Shown here: positions 8,226-15,216 of the stretch, piece after piece | Layout: every line of letters starts with the position of its first letter | Position numbering within the stretch: position 1 is the first letter of the stretch | Source: Malonomonas sp036526255 | GTDB lineage: Bacteria; Desulfobacterota; Desulfuromonadia; Desulfuromonadales; Geopsychrobacteraceae | Reading direction: 5' to 3' | DNA: 28,412 nucleotides | Assembly: GCA_036526255.1 (NCBI GenBank) | Contig: DATCYW010000076.1 | Span: 1-28,412, forward strand | Made by a program: the position numbers and the translations under genes | The notes under the pieces: generated by a model | The model's input: the letters and a program-made list of their open reading frames with translations, nothing else | Told to the model about the DNA's origin: nothing | Database searches by the model: none

Positions 8226-8849
8226 TCAGAAGTCCACACCTCTGCGTGCTTTGACTCCGGCCTTGAAGGCATGCTTGATATCCTGAATTTCCGAGACCGT
8301 ATCGACCAGATCGCGAAGCGCCTCCCCACCCGCGCGGCCGGTCACAACTACGCTCTGCTGCTCAGGTCGATGACGCAACGCGCTTAACACCGTCTCTTCA
8401 TCCAGGTACTTGTAAGAGAGCATGTAGGTGAGCTCATCGAGAATCACCAGGTGATAGCTGTCATCCTGCAGCAGTTTTTCCGCATGCGCCCAGGTCGCTT
8501 CGGCGGCGGCAATGTCAGCTTCGCGATCCTGCGTGTTCCAGGTGAATCCGGTCGCCATCTGATGAAAGTAGACGTCCGGGTGCTTTTCGCGGATGAAAAT
8601 CTCTTCGCCGGAGAGCTGCCTGCCCTTGATGAACTGCACGATGCCGACCTTAAAACCGTAGCCGAGGCTGCGCATCGCCATACCGAAGGCAGAGCTGGAC
8701 TTGCCTTTGCCGTTGCCGGTCAGCAAGATCGACACGCCACGTTGTTCATCGGCGCGGACGATACAGGCGTCGACTTTCGCCTTGCGCTTCTTCGTAGCGT
8801 CACTGTGGTTAGCGGATTTCTCAGCGGCCTTACTGTCTGGTTTCATCAT
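8226..8849 (-). CDS. cobO: Cob(I)yrinic acid a,c-diamide adenosyltransferase
   Basis: A 207-residue protein close to E. coli BtuR/CobO throughout. The P-loop GNGKGKSS is at about residues 45-52, followed by AFGMAMRSLGYGFKVGIVQFIKG, QMATGFTWNTQDRE, VILDELTYMLSYKYLD and a C-terminal VSEIQDIKHAFKAGVKARRGVDF. The enzyme transfers the 5'-deoxyadenosyl group of ATP to the corrinoid cobalt, giving adenosylcobalamin precursors. It stands alone with no other cob genes visible. A Lys-rich N-terminal extension of about 25 residues precedes the conserved part. No cobalamin riboswitch is evident upstream. Confidence 0.95.
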   Translation of the reverse strand: MMKPDSKAAEKSANHSDATKKRKAKVDACIVRADEQRGVSILLTGNGKGKSSSAFGMAMRSLGYGFKVGIVQFIKGRQLSGEEIFIREKHPDVYFHQMATGFTWNTQDREADIAAAEATWAHAEKLLQDDSYHLVILDELTYMLSYKYLDEETVLSALRHRPEQQSVVVTGRAGGEALRDLVDTVSEIQDIKHAFKAGVKARRGVDF

Positions 8850-9004
8850 CGCAGTCTCGTATGGTTAAGGTTTTGAGTGCAGTTCCGAACCAGAACCAGC
8901 AATCTTTTATGCAGGCAGCGACCCTCTCTCATGATTTAGATCCGTCGTAGGATGCCATCCATTCTGCCTCCCGTACTGGCCTGCACTAGAAACAAAACGA
9001 AATT

Positions 9005-9045
9005 GAATGATCATTCGAAATATCAGTCAAAGCCGTGCGTGTCAA
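9005..9045 (-). promoter_or_regulatory. Candidate cobO promoter with palindrome over the start point
   Basis: On the minus strand TTGACA (9040-9045) is followed after 17 bases by TATTTC (9017-9022), a perfect -35 with a weak -10. The predicted start point (about 9010) falls inside the perfect 12-bp palindrome GAATGATCATTC (9005-9016), a typical position and shape for a dimeric repressor site. The leader to cobO would be about 160 bases. A TTGACT shifted nearer the gene is an alternative -35. Confidence 0.45.
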
Positions 9046-9101
9046 CCCTGTCTTGATAGACGACAGCCCGCAAAAAGCACCAGAGTTACAGCGAAAAACC
9101 A

Positions 9102-9123
9102 CCTGCACGTCAGGACGTGCAGG
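9102..9123 (-). terminator. Terminator-like hairpin upstream of the cobO promoter
   Basis: CCTGCACGTC and GACGTGCAGG form a perfect 10-bp inverted repeat around two bases. On the minus strand it is followed by TGGTTTTTC, a short T-run; on the plus strand no T-run follows. It would stop minus-strand transcription arriving from the tRNA-Asn side before the cobO promoter. Confidence 0.55.
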
Positions 9124-9248
9124 ATCAGGTGATCAATGCTAACGACCGGCCTTAGTCCCAACACTGTCGAGCTTAAAAGGAGGAACCATAATCCTCGCCA
9201 TCAAACCTTTACTGTTAGGACCGGAGGGGGTCAAATCAGACAAACAAA

Positions 9249-9281
9249 AAGGGCTTACAGATTTTAAATCTGTAAGCCCTT
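9249..9281 (-). terminator. Terminator of tRNA-Asn
   Basis: A perfect palindrome with 16-base arms (AAGGGCTTACAGATTT and its complement) around position 9265. On the minus strand it is followed by TTTTTGTTTG. It begins nine bases past the tRNA-Asn CCA end, so it is almost certainly the rho-independent terminator of that gene. Confidence 0.9.
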
Positions 9282-9289
9282 GTATTGTA

Positions 9290-9365
9290 TGGCTCCCTTT
9301 GCAAGACTCGAACTTGCGACAAGGTGATTAACAGTCACCTGCTCTACCAACTGAGCTAAAAGGGA
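9290..9365 (-). tRNA. tRNA-Asn (anticodon GTT)
   Basis: A 76-base cloverleaf on the minus strand with encoded CCA. The acceptor stem TCCCTTT pairs with AAAGGGA, the D-arm reads AGCTCAGTTGGTAGAGC, the anticodon arm is GGTGA-CTGTTAA-TCACC with anticodon GTT, and the T-arm contains GTTCGAGTC. It has its own strong promoter and terminator. Confidence 0.98.
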
Positions 9366-9385
9366 ATAGCGTGTTGCGGTGACGG

Positions 9386-9414
9386 AATATATGTAATCGA
9401 TCCACCGCTGTCAA
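9386..9414 (-). promoter_or_regulatory. Promoter of tRNA-Asn
   Basis: Minus-strand TTGACA (9409-9414) and TATATT (9386-9391) with a 17-base spacer, 20 bases upstream of the mature tRNA 5' end. This is a near-consensus sigma-70 promoter. Confidence 0.8.
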
Positions 9415-9451
9415 GAATTTTTTTTATCGATAGATTTGTTTCGTGCCTTTT

Positions 9452-10039
9452 TCAGCTGCCTTTTTTCAGATCGGTCAGCACCAATTTGGCCACTGACTTC
9501 AGGGTTTCGAAAACACCCTCTCCGGTGGTGGCGCAGGCTTCCAGTTCAGGGACCTTGCGCGGGTTGAGCAGGTTGCTTAACTCTTCAACTGAAGTGACGT
9601 TCGGCAGATCGCGCTTGTTGTACTGGATGACAAAGGGGATCTTTTCCAGATCGAAGCCCTGCTCATCAAGATTATCCTTGAGGTTCTCAAGACTTTCAAT
9701 GTTGGCGTCAAAACGTTCTTCCTGAGAGTCGGCGACAAAGACGACACCGTCAACGCCTTTGAGAATCAGTTTGCGCGAAGCGTCGTAAAAAACCTGCCCG
9801 GGGACGGTGTAAAGGTGAAAGCGAGTCTTGAAACCGCGAATCTCACCGAGCGCCAACGGCAGAAAGTCGAAGAACAGGGTTCGCTCGGTTTCTGTGGCCA
9901 GCGAAATCATCTTACCCTTGGCTTCGTTGGCGGTTTTGTTGTAGATGAACTGCAGGTTGGTGGTTTTCCCACAGAGACCGGGACCGTAATAGACGATCTT
10001 GCAGTTGATCTCACGTGATGCGTAATTAATAAAAGACAT
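9452..10039 (-). CDS. mglA: MglA-type small Ras-like GTPase
   Basis: A 195-residue GTPase with the P-loop GPGLCGKT (residues 19-26), the MglA-type switch region TVPGQVFYDASRKLILKGVDG (residues 78 on) and a guanine-specificity motif NKRD (141-144). In place of the classical DxxG, MglA proteins have TVPGQ, as here. MglA sets cell polarity and controls gliding or twitching machinery in myxobacteria; in Desulfuromonadales relatives its role is mostly inferred. It lies 14 bases downstream of the Roadblock gene, its expected GTPase-activating partner. GAGG eight bases upstream supports the start. Confidence 0.93.
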   Translation of the reverse strand: MSFINYASREINCKIVYYGPGLCGKTTNLQFIYNKTANEAKGKMISLATETERTLFFDFLPLALGEIRGFKTRFHLYTVPGQVFYDASRKLILKGVDGVVFVADSQEERFDANIESLENLKDNLDEQGFDLEKIPFVIQYNKRDLPNVTSVEELSNLLNPRKVPELEACATTGEGVFETLKSVAKLVLTDLKKGS

Positions 10040-10053
10040 CTTGCGAACCTCGT

Positions 10054-10551
10054 TTAATTGAAGAGGTTGTCAATATCGTCGTCGGTGATTTCGGCGAACG
10101 GACTATTGGGGCTATTGGTGGCAAGCACGGCAGCAGAGCGTTTTGCCAGGTCTTCAAAGACACCGGCCAGATCGGTGCTGGCCTTTTTGACCCGCAACCG
10201 AACCAAGCCAAGCGAACTGCGCTGATCGAAGATAACCACCAGGATGACCCGGCCACCGACGATGGAGATATGGATATTGTCCTTCTCCCCTTCGTGGAAC
10301 AGAATGGAAAACTCTTTTTCACCGATCAGTTTCGCCAGGCCGCCGGTCGCGGCAATGTTGCCCGCTGTCAGTGATGCCAGGCTGGTTGTATCAAGGTTGG
10401 CGGTTTCGCCGGTAGCGGCGATCAGCTGTCCATTTTTATCGACCAGAAAGATGACTTTCGCGTTCGATTCTCGCAGCAATTTTTCCAGCAGGACAAGGAT
10501 GCGCTGGTATTCCTCGTCGTACATAACCAGGGTTGACTGGGGACCGAGCAT
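10054..10551 (-). CDS. mglB: Roadblock/LC7 domain protein, MglB-like
   Basis: I choose ATG 10551 (165 residues) rather than an upstream ATG at 10596, because AAGGAGA sits seven bases before it and the predicted promoter would place the upstream start outside the message. The core VIFLVDKNGQLIAATGETANLDTTSLASLTAGNIAA, followed by ISIVGGRVILVVIFDQRSSLGLVRLRV, is the Roadblock/LC7 alpha-beta fold of MglB. MglB dimers stimulate GTP hydrolysis by MglA. An acidic tail (EITDDDIDNLFN) extends beyond the fold. It is co-transcribed with mglA. Confidence 0.9.
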   Translation of the reverse strand: MLGPQSTLVMYDEEYQRILVLLEKLLRESNAKVIFLVDKNGQLIAATGETANLDTTSLASLTAGNIAATGGLAKLIGEKEFSILFHEGEKDNIHISIVGGRVILVVIFDQRSSLGLVRLRVKKASTDLAGVFEDLAKRSAAVLATNSPNSPFAEITDDDIDNLFN

Positions 10552-10586
10552 GAAACTCTCCTTCGTAAAGGTTTGCACCACTGCTG

Positions 10587-10615
10587 TGTATATCATTTAA
10601 AAAGTCTCATTTCAA
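10587..10615 (-). promoter_or_regulatory. Promoter of mglB-mglA
   Basis: Minus-strand TTGAAA (10610-10615) and TATACA (10587-10592) with a 17-base spacer; five and four consensus matches. The predicted start point near 10580 leaves about a 30-base leader before ATG 10551. The -35 overlaps one arm of an 11-bp inverted repeat. Confidence 0.6.
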
Positions 10616-10676
10616 GGAGATTCCCCCCGACACAAACGCCATCAGAGCTTCACCGCTGCGCTGCTAATCTCCTTGA
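10612..10676. repeat. Perfect 11-bp inverted repeat in the mglB/10769 divergent region
   Basis: TCAAGGAGATT (10612-10622) recurs as its exact complement AATCTCCTTGA at 10666-10676, 43 bases apart. One arm covers the mglB -35 box, and the other lies 17 bases before the candidate -35 of the divergent gene. The spacing of about 54 bases centre to centre (roughly five helical turns) would suit paired binding sites, though a cruciform or chance is possible. Confidence 0.55.
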
Positions 10677-10692
10677 CGGCTTCAGCTGTTGG

Positions 10693-10721
10693 TTGACTTG
10701 TCGGCCGAAATCCTCTAATTT
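10693..10721 (+). promoter_or_regulatory. Candidate promoter of the 10769-mqnB-mqnD operon
   Basis: TTGACT (10693-10698) and TAATTT (10716-10721) with a 17-base spacer; the -35 is good and the -10 poor. It would start transcription about 40 bases before the TTG start at 10769. Confidence 0.35.
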
Positions 10722-10768
10722 TCAGCGTTAAACCCTTGGTTACATACTCTCCGCGAGAGGACACCATC

Positions 10769-11857
10769 TTGTCAGATTTCTTTAATCTTCCGCTTGGCCT
10801 GCGCCGTTGGCAAACAGAGGGCCTGCCGGTTCCGCAACAGAGGGATGGCTATGAATTCACCCTGCTGGAAGATTGCGACAACGCCTATCGCTTTACCGCT
10901 ATTCTCGATGCAAACAAAATCGCGCCCTTAATCACCAGCTTTGCCCGCTTTCTGCCAGAGGACGCCTTCTTCATTCTTGAGTTTTACCCGGAAGAGGCGC
11001 TGGTCTCGCGCCCGAGCGGCGCGACTGACAGACCGGCACCGGCAGTTTTTTATTCCCCCTATCTGCCGACCGCTGAACTGCTACGAACCATCAAGCCTTA
11101 CCTGATGCGGATGATCCACGATGGATTTGTCGGTTTCGGCCTGGCGAACAACCGCAAAGGGTTGGAACTCTTCTATTCCGAAGAGAAGGTCATGACCTTC
11201 TTTACTGATAACCACCTGCGCCTGTGCGATTTTCTGCAGCAGCAGCAGGTTCCGCACTGCCCCAGCCAGATCCTGCCTGCCGACTTCGGTCACGACCACC
11301 TGTCGCTGCTCGGCTTTCCGCGTGACCTGCTCCCGGAGGAGTTGAACCGCTTCAGCGACAAGGACCTCGATTCATTGACGTTCTGCCACGAACTGGTCGA
11401 ACTCCTGGACATGTATCCGGTCGAAGAGGGGCTCTCCTTTTTCCTGACCCGCAAAGAACAAGATCAGATTGCTGATTTGATGCAGCAGATTGCACCGGAT
11501 GATGATTTTGCCAGCATTGAGTTCGGCAGCCTGCTGCTCGACTGGAGCGATTTTGTCACCGAATGCAAGAATGCCTTTGAGGGCGACCTCTGGGAATATC
11601 GGCAGGGGCTGAAAATCCGCGACACCATCCAGCTGGTGACAGAAGCGGCGCCAGAGCAACTGGCCGACAAAATAGCCTCCATCGTGCAGGAACCGGACGC
11701 CGAGTTTCAGGAAATTCTCATCGACCGGCGTAAGCGCCTCGACCCACCCGCCGCGCCGAAACTGCAACAAGAACGCTTCTGGTACCAGGGGATGGTTCGC
11801 AACCAGGGCACCTACCTGCGCCGCGACCTGATCCGCCAGGGCTGGTTTCAGGGCTGA
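10769..11857 (+). CDS. Unknown conserved-looking protein (362 aa)
   Basis: The frame is open from TTG 10736, but TTG 10769 is the better start: GAGAGGA lies at 10755-10761 with seven bases of spacing, giving M-S-D-F-F-N-L-P-L-G-L. The product is soluble, acidic, rich in Asp, Glu and Leu, with no signal peptide or membrane segment. It is aromatic-rich (ILEFYPEEAL, LLLDWSDFV, ERFWYQGM). I recognise no domain. Even codon use and tight linkage to mqnB (eight bases) argue for a real gene. A link to menaquinone synthesis is only suggested by position. Confidence 0.8.
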   Translation: MSDFFNLPLGLRRWQTEGLPVPQQRDGYEFTLLEDCDNAYRFTAILDANKIAPLITSFARFLPEDAFFILEFYPEEALVSRPSGATDRPAPAVFYSPYLPTAELLRTIKPYLMRMIHDGFVGFGLANNRKGLELFYSEEKVMTFFTDNHLRLCDFLQQQQVPHCPSQILPADFGHDHLSLLGFPRDLLPEELNRFSDKDLDSLTFCHELVELLDMYPVEEGLSFFLTRKEQDQIADLMQQIAPDDDFASIEFGSLLLDWSDFVTECKNAFEGDLWEYRQGLKIRDTIQLVTEAAPEQLADKIASIVQEPDAEFQEILIDRRKRLDPPAAPKLQQERFWYQGMVRNQGTYLRRDLIRQGWFQG

Positions 11858-11865
11858 TTGCAACC

Positions 11866-12597
11866 ATGCTGCTGATCATCGCCGCAGTCCCTGCGGAAAC
11901 CAAACTGCTGCGCCGCCAACTAAGTGCAACCAAAACCGACCTTCTTGGAAATTGTCAGCTCATTTTCGGCAGCATCCACCAGCAACAGATTCTGCTCGCC
12001 CACAGCGGCGTCGGTGCGACCGCGATGGCGATCCGCCTGACCCGCCTGCTGGAAAACTACCCCTGCGCTGCGGTGCTGCTTTGCGGCTGCGGCGGCAGCT
12101 ACCCGGACAGCGATCTGCAGATCGGCGACCTGGCCTTGGCCAGTGACGAAGTTCACGCGGACCTTGGTGTTGCCACCGCGACTGAGTTCATCCCCCTGGA
12201 CCAGTTGGACATTCCGCAGGATCCGCAGCTGATGCCGTCCACGCAGCAGCGCTTCGAGTTGAACAGTCCACTGCTGACCTGGGCGAGACAGCAGCTGCCA
12301 GAAGTGGCCTGCGGCAGTTTTGTGACCGTCAGCTGCTGCAGCGGCCATCCGCAACTGAGCGACGAGTTACAGCGCCGCACCGGCGGTCTCTGTGAAAACA
12401 TGGAGGGCGCGGCGGCCGCCCAGGTCTGTGCCGAATTTGGCCTGCCGTTGCTGGAACTGCGCGGCATTTCCAATCCAACCGGCAGCCGCGACCCGCAACT
12501 CTGGAACATCAAAGTCGGCGTCGAGGCCGCGCAGCGCGGCCTGCTGCAGCTGCTGAAAAACTGGCCCGCCGCGGAGGAGTCAAGGTGCGCCAATTAA
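11866..12597 (+). CDS. mqnB: Futalosine hydrolase
   Basis: A 243-residue protein of the nucleoside phosphorylase/hydrolase fold. The N-terminus MLLIIAAVPAETKLL, HSGVGATAMA, CGCGGSYPDSDLQIGDLALAS and ENMEGAAAAQVCAEFGLPLLELRGISNPTGSRD all fit MqnB; the M-E-G-A motif and the following Asp form the active site. The enzyme cleaves futalosine to dehypoxanthine futalosine and hypoxanthine in the alternative menaquinone pathway. It is followed by mqnD with a 13-base overlap, and that pairing strongly supports the call. Confidence 0.92.
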   Translation: MLLIIAAVPAETKLLRRQLSATKTDLLGNCQLIFGSIHQQQILLAHSGVGATAMAIRLTRLLENYPCAAVLLCGCGGSYPDSDLQIGDLALASDEVHADLGVATATEFIPLDQLDIPQDPQLMPSTQQRFELNSPLLTWARQQLPEVACGSFVTVSCCSGHPQLSDELQRRTGGLCENMEGAAAAQVCAEFGLPLLELRGISNPTGSRDPQLWNIKVGVEAAQRGLLQLLKNWPAAEESRCAN

Positions 12598-13418
12598 CCC
12601 TCGGCTATTCCCCCTGCCCGAATGACACCTTTATTTTCTATGCGCTGACGCACGGACTGATTCCCGGGCTGCCGGTGACATTTGCCGAGCGACTGGAAGA
12701 TGTCGAAACCCTCAACCGCCTGGCGCTGAACAGCGAACTCGATCTGACCAAAATTTCCTATCACGCGCTGGGACATCTGCGTCAGGACTACTGCTTGCTG
12801 CGCAGCGGCGGCGCTCTCGGAAGGGGTTGCGGCCCGCTGGTGGTGTCGCAGCAGGCGACCGACATGCAACAGCTGCGCGGCAAAAAAATCGCCATTCCCG
12901 GGCAGTTGACCACCGCCAACCTGTTGCTGCAACTCTACGGCGAAGGGTTTGAGAATCTGCTGATCCTGCCGTTCCATCAGATCATGGCGGCCATCCGTAG
13001 CGGCGAAGTCGCTGCGGGGGTGATCATCCATGAATCACGCTTCACCTATCAGCAACAGGGGCTGCAGGCGGTTCTCGACCTGGGTCAGTGGTGGGAAGAG
13101 GATTCCGGCTGCCCGATCCCGCTCGGTGGAATTCTGGCCAAACGCTCGCTCGGCAATGAACTGATTCAACAGCTTGATGGTGCACTGCGCCGCAGCGTCG
13201 AATACGCCTTCGCCAATCCGCAACAGCCACAGGCCTACATCAAGCAGCATTCTCAAGAATTGGCTGACGAGGTCATCCGTAGCCACATCGAACTTTACGT
13301 CAACGACTTTTCCATCGATCTCGGCGCTGAAGGGGTACGGGCAATCGAAACCCTCTTCGCCCGCGCCGAAGCCCGCGGGATTATTCCACCCTGTGACTTA
13401 CCGCTGTTCGCCGAATAA
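12585..13418 (+). CDS. mqnD: 1,4-dihydroxy-6-naphthoate synthase
   Basis: A 277-residue protein whose N-terminus LTLGYSPCPNDTFIFYALTHG is the signature of MqnD rather than MqnA (which begins with a pattern like 'vG.I.YlN..P'). Later features such as LTTANLLLQLYGEG and HESRFTYQQQGL also fit the family, which has a periplasmic-binding-protein-like fold. It converts cyclic dehypoxanthine futalosine to 1,4-dihydroxy-6-naphthoate. The start is GTG 12585 inside the end of mqnB, preceded by GGAGGAG at 12573-12579, so translation is probably coupled. Confidence 0.93.
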   Translation: MRQLTLGYSPCPNDTFIFYALTHGLIPGLPVTFAERLEDVETLNRLALNSELDLTKISYHALGHLRQDYCLLRSGGALGRGCGPLVVSQQATDMQQLRGKKIAIPGQLTTANLLLQLYGEGFENLLILPFHQIMAAIRSGEVAAGVIIHESRFTYQQQGLQAVLDLGQWWEEDSGCPIPLGGILAKRSLGNELIQQLDGALRRSVEYAFANPQQPQAYIKQHSQELADEVIRSHIELYVNDFSIDLGAEGVRAIETLFARAEARGIIPPCDLPLFAE

Positions 13419-13444
13419 TCACAATAACGCCCCATAGAGCACAA

Positions 13445-13475
13445 AAAAAACGCGCCCAAATTGGACGCGTTTTTT
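13445..13475. terminator. Bidirectional terminator between mqnD and serA
   Basis: AAAAAACGCG and CGCGTTTTTT form perfect outer arms, with a C-A mismatch and then CCAA/TTGG inside. Both strands end in a run of T after the stem, and the two flanking genes are convergent, so it probably terminates both. Confidence 0.9.
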
Positions 13476-13501
13476 AGTTTTTATGCGTTATTTGCGTCAG
13501 C

Positions 13502-15094
13502 TTACTGCTTGAGATGCACCGCCTGGACAAACTTGGCACCGATCGCTGCTTTAACCTCGGCGATGGTTGCTTCGTCGGCCGGAGAATCGATGGAAAAGAC
13601 CACCATCGCCTCACCGGCTTTTTCAGTCCGGCCAAGGCTCATGTTGCCGATATTGACATTGGCGTTGCCGAGGATGGTGCCGATCTTGCCGATCGAGCCG
13701 GGGCGGTCGGCGTAGTTCATCACCAGCATGTGCTCTTCAGGGCGGAAGTCGATGTCGAAGTTGCGCATCTTGACGATCTTCGGAATCCCCTCAAACAGGG
13801 TTCCGGCGATGGTGCGCCGCCCTTCGGACCCTTCCAGCGTCAGGGTGATCAGGTTGGAGAAGGTGTCGGTCTCGCTGGAACGCACCTCTTCAACGGCGAT
13901 CCCCATCTGTCGGGCGACCATTCCGGCATTGACCATGTTGACGTCCTGATCAGTGCAGTGATTAAGCAGCGCTGCCAGACCGCAGACGCTGAGCGGGGCG
14001 CAATCGAAACGGGCCAGCTTGCCGCTGTAAGTAAAGATGATCTTGTTCGGGTTCGGCGGCGCCAACTGGGAGATGAAGTCGCCGATGATCGAAATCAGCT
14101 TCATGTACGGCTTCATCTGCTCCATCAGATCAGGATCGAAGCGCGGGATATTAACCGCATTCGACATCGGCCGTCCGTCGACGTAGTTGACGATCTCTTT
14201 GCTGACATCGACCGCGACGTTCTTCTGCGCTTCGAAGGTGTTGGCGCCCAGGTGCGGGGTCACCAGCATTTTCGGATGCGCGATCAGCTTTTGCAGCAGT
14301 TCGGTCTTCGGCGGTTCCTGGCTCCAGACATCGAAGGCCGCGCCGCCACACTTGCCCGATTCGAGGGCATCGAGCATCGCCTGCTCGTTGATGATGCCGC
14401 CACGGGCGCAGTTGACGATGAAAACGCCATCCTGCATCCCGGCAAAATGCTCGGCGGTGATCATGTTGCTGGTCTCTTCGTTGAGCGGAGTATGCACGGT
14501 GATAATGTCAGAGAAGCGGATCACATCCTCCAGCGACCCCAGCTTGACACCGAAATCCTCGGCACGCTTTTCTGAAATATAGGGATCGTAGCAGATCACC
14601 TTGGCTTCAAAGGCGCGACAACGTAACGCCACCCGACCGCCGACCTTGCCAAGACCGATAATGCCTACGGTCTTCTCTTTCAGCTCATGTCCGGTAAAAG
14701 GACCCCGCTGCCACTGTCCGCCCTTCAGACTGGCATTGGCCAGATGGATATTGCGGCAATAGGTGAGCAGCAATGCCATGGTGTGCTCGGCGGCGGAATT
14801 GACGTTGCCATAGGGTGCGTTGACAACGATGATCCCGCGGCTGCTGGCGGCGTCGACGTCAACATTGTCGATTCCAACGCCAGCCCGGGCGATGATCTTC
14901 AGGTTGGTCGCGTGCTCCAACAGGGCCTGATCGACCTGGGTCATGCTGCGGGTGATAATCGCCTGGTATTCACCGATCACTTGGTGCAGTTCGGCGACCG
15001 GCAGACCGACCTTGAAATCGACCTGAATCCGCGGGTCATCCAAAATCGGCAGCAAGCCGTTGCTGGAAATTTCGTCCGTAATCAGAACTTTCAT
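13502..15094 (-). CDS. serA: D-3-phosphoglycerate dehydrogenase, long form with ASB and ACT domains
   Basis: At 530 residues this is the long PGDH type. It has the catalytic-domain start MKVLITDEISSNGLLPIL, the NAD-binding GIIGLGKVGGRVALRC, and the catalytic Arg in NCARGGIINE, Glu in DVWSQEPP and His in TPHLGANT. About 130 residues of intervening (ASB) domain follow, then a C-terminal ACT domain (HMLVMNYADRPGSIGKIGTIL...). It oxidises 3-phosphoglycerate to 3-phosphohydroxypyruvate, the first step of serine synthesis; ACT domains commonly give serine feedback. It has its own strong promoter. A shorter PGDH is encoded at 25012. Confidence 0.96.
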   Translation of the reverse strand: MKVLITDEISSNGLLPILDDPRIQVDFKVGLPVAELHQVIGEYQAIITRSMTQVDQALLEHATNLKIIARAGVGIDNVDVDAASSRGIIVVNAPYGNVNSAAEHTMALLLTYCRNIHLANASLKGGQWQRGPFTGHELKEKTVGIIGLGKVGGRVALRCRAFEAKVICYDPYISEKRAEDFGVKLGSLEDVIRFSDIITVHTPLNEETSNMITAEHFAGMQDGVFIVNCARGGIINEQAMLDALESGKCGGAAFDVWSQEPPKTELLQKLIAHPKMLVTPHLGANTFEAQKNVAVDVSKEIVNYVDGRPMSNAVNIPRFDPDLMEQMKPYMKLISIIGDFISQLAPPNPNKIIFTYSGKLARFDCAPLSVCGLAALLNHCTDQDVNMVNAGMVARQMGIAVEEVRSSETDTFSNLITLTLEGSEGRRTIAGTLFEGIPKIVKMRNFDIDFRPEEHMLVMNYADRPGSIGKIGTILGNANVNIGNMSLGRTEKAGEAMVVFSIDSPADEATIAEVKAAIGAKFVQAVHLKQ

Positions 15095-15158
15095 ACGTAA
15101 AGCCTTCTTTCTATCATTGTCTGCCGCGCCTTCAGGCAGAAACCCTTAAAAAGGGGCG

Positions 15159-15187
15159 ATTCTATGCGCATCCGCGGGTCATGTCAA
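15159..15187 (-). promoter_or_regulatory. Promoter of serA
   Basis: Minus-strand TTGACA (15182-15187) and TAGAAT (15159-15164) with a 17-base spacer, near consensus. The leader of about 58 bases contains the small hairpin TCTGCC...GGCAGA (15119-15139) and then AGAAGG before the ATG. Confidence 0.75.
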
Positions 15188-15216
15188 TCGCTATGCGCCT
15201 GGCCAGCAACAGCCCG

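Larger units (their letters stand above)
8850..9248. other. Intergenic stretch between cobO and the tRNA-Asn terminator; no convincing gene
   Basis: About 400 bases without a supported gene. It holds a candidate cobO promoter with a palindrome (9005-9045), a terminator-like hairpin (9102-9123) and, between that hairpin and the tRNA terminator, a short minus-strand open frame ending in MARIMVPPFKLDSVGTKAGR. That frame is protein-like but short and without a clear ribosome-binding site. The plus-strand phrase GGAGGGGGTCAAATCAGAC nearby resembles sequence I associate with ends of small transposon-type elements, so this could be a decayed remnant. Confidence 0.4.

Noticed and set aside
8850..9010. 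Cobalamin riboswitch before cobO
   Set aside because: No B12-box or GCCACTG-type core can be seen in the leader on the minus strand.
9140..9268. A 43-codon plus-strand frame starting ATGCTAACG
   Set aside because: It runs into the tRNA-Asn terminator palindrome and lacks a ribosome-binding site.
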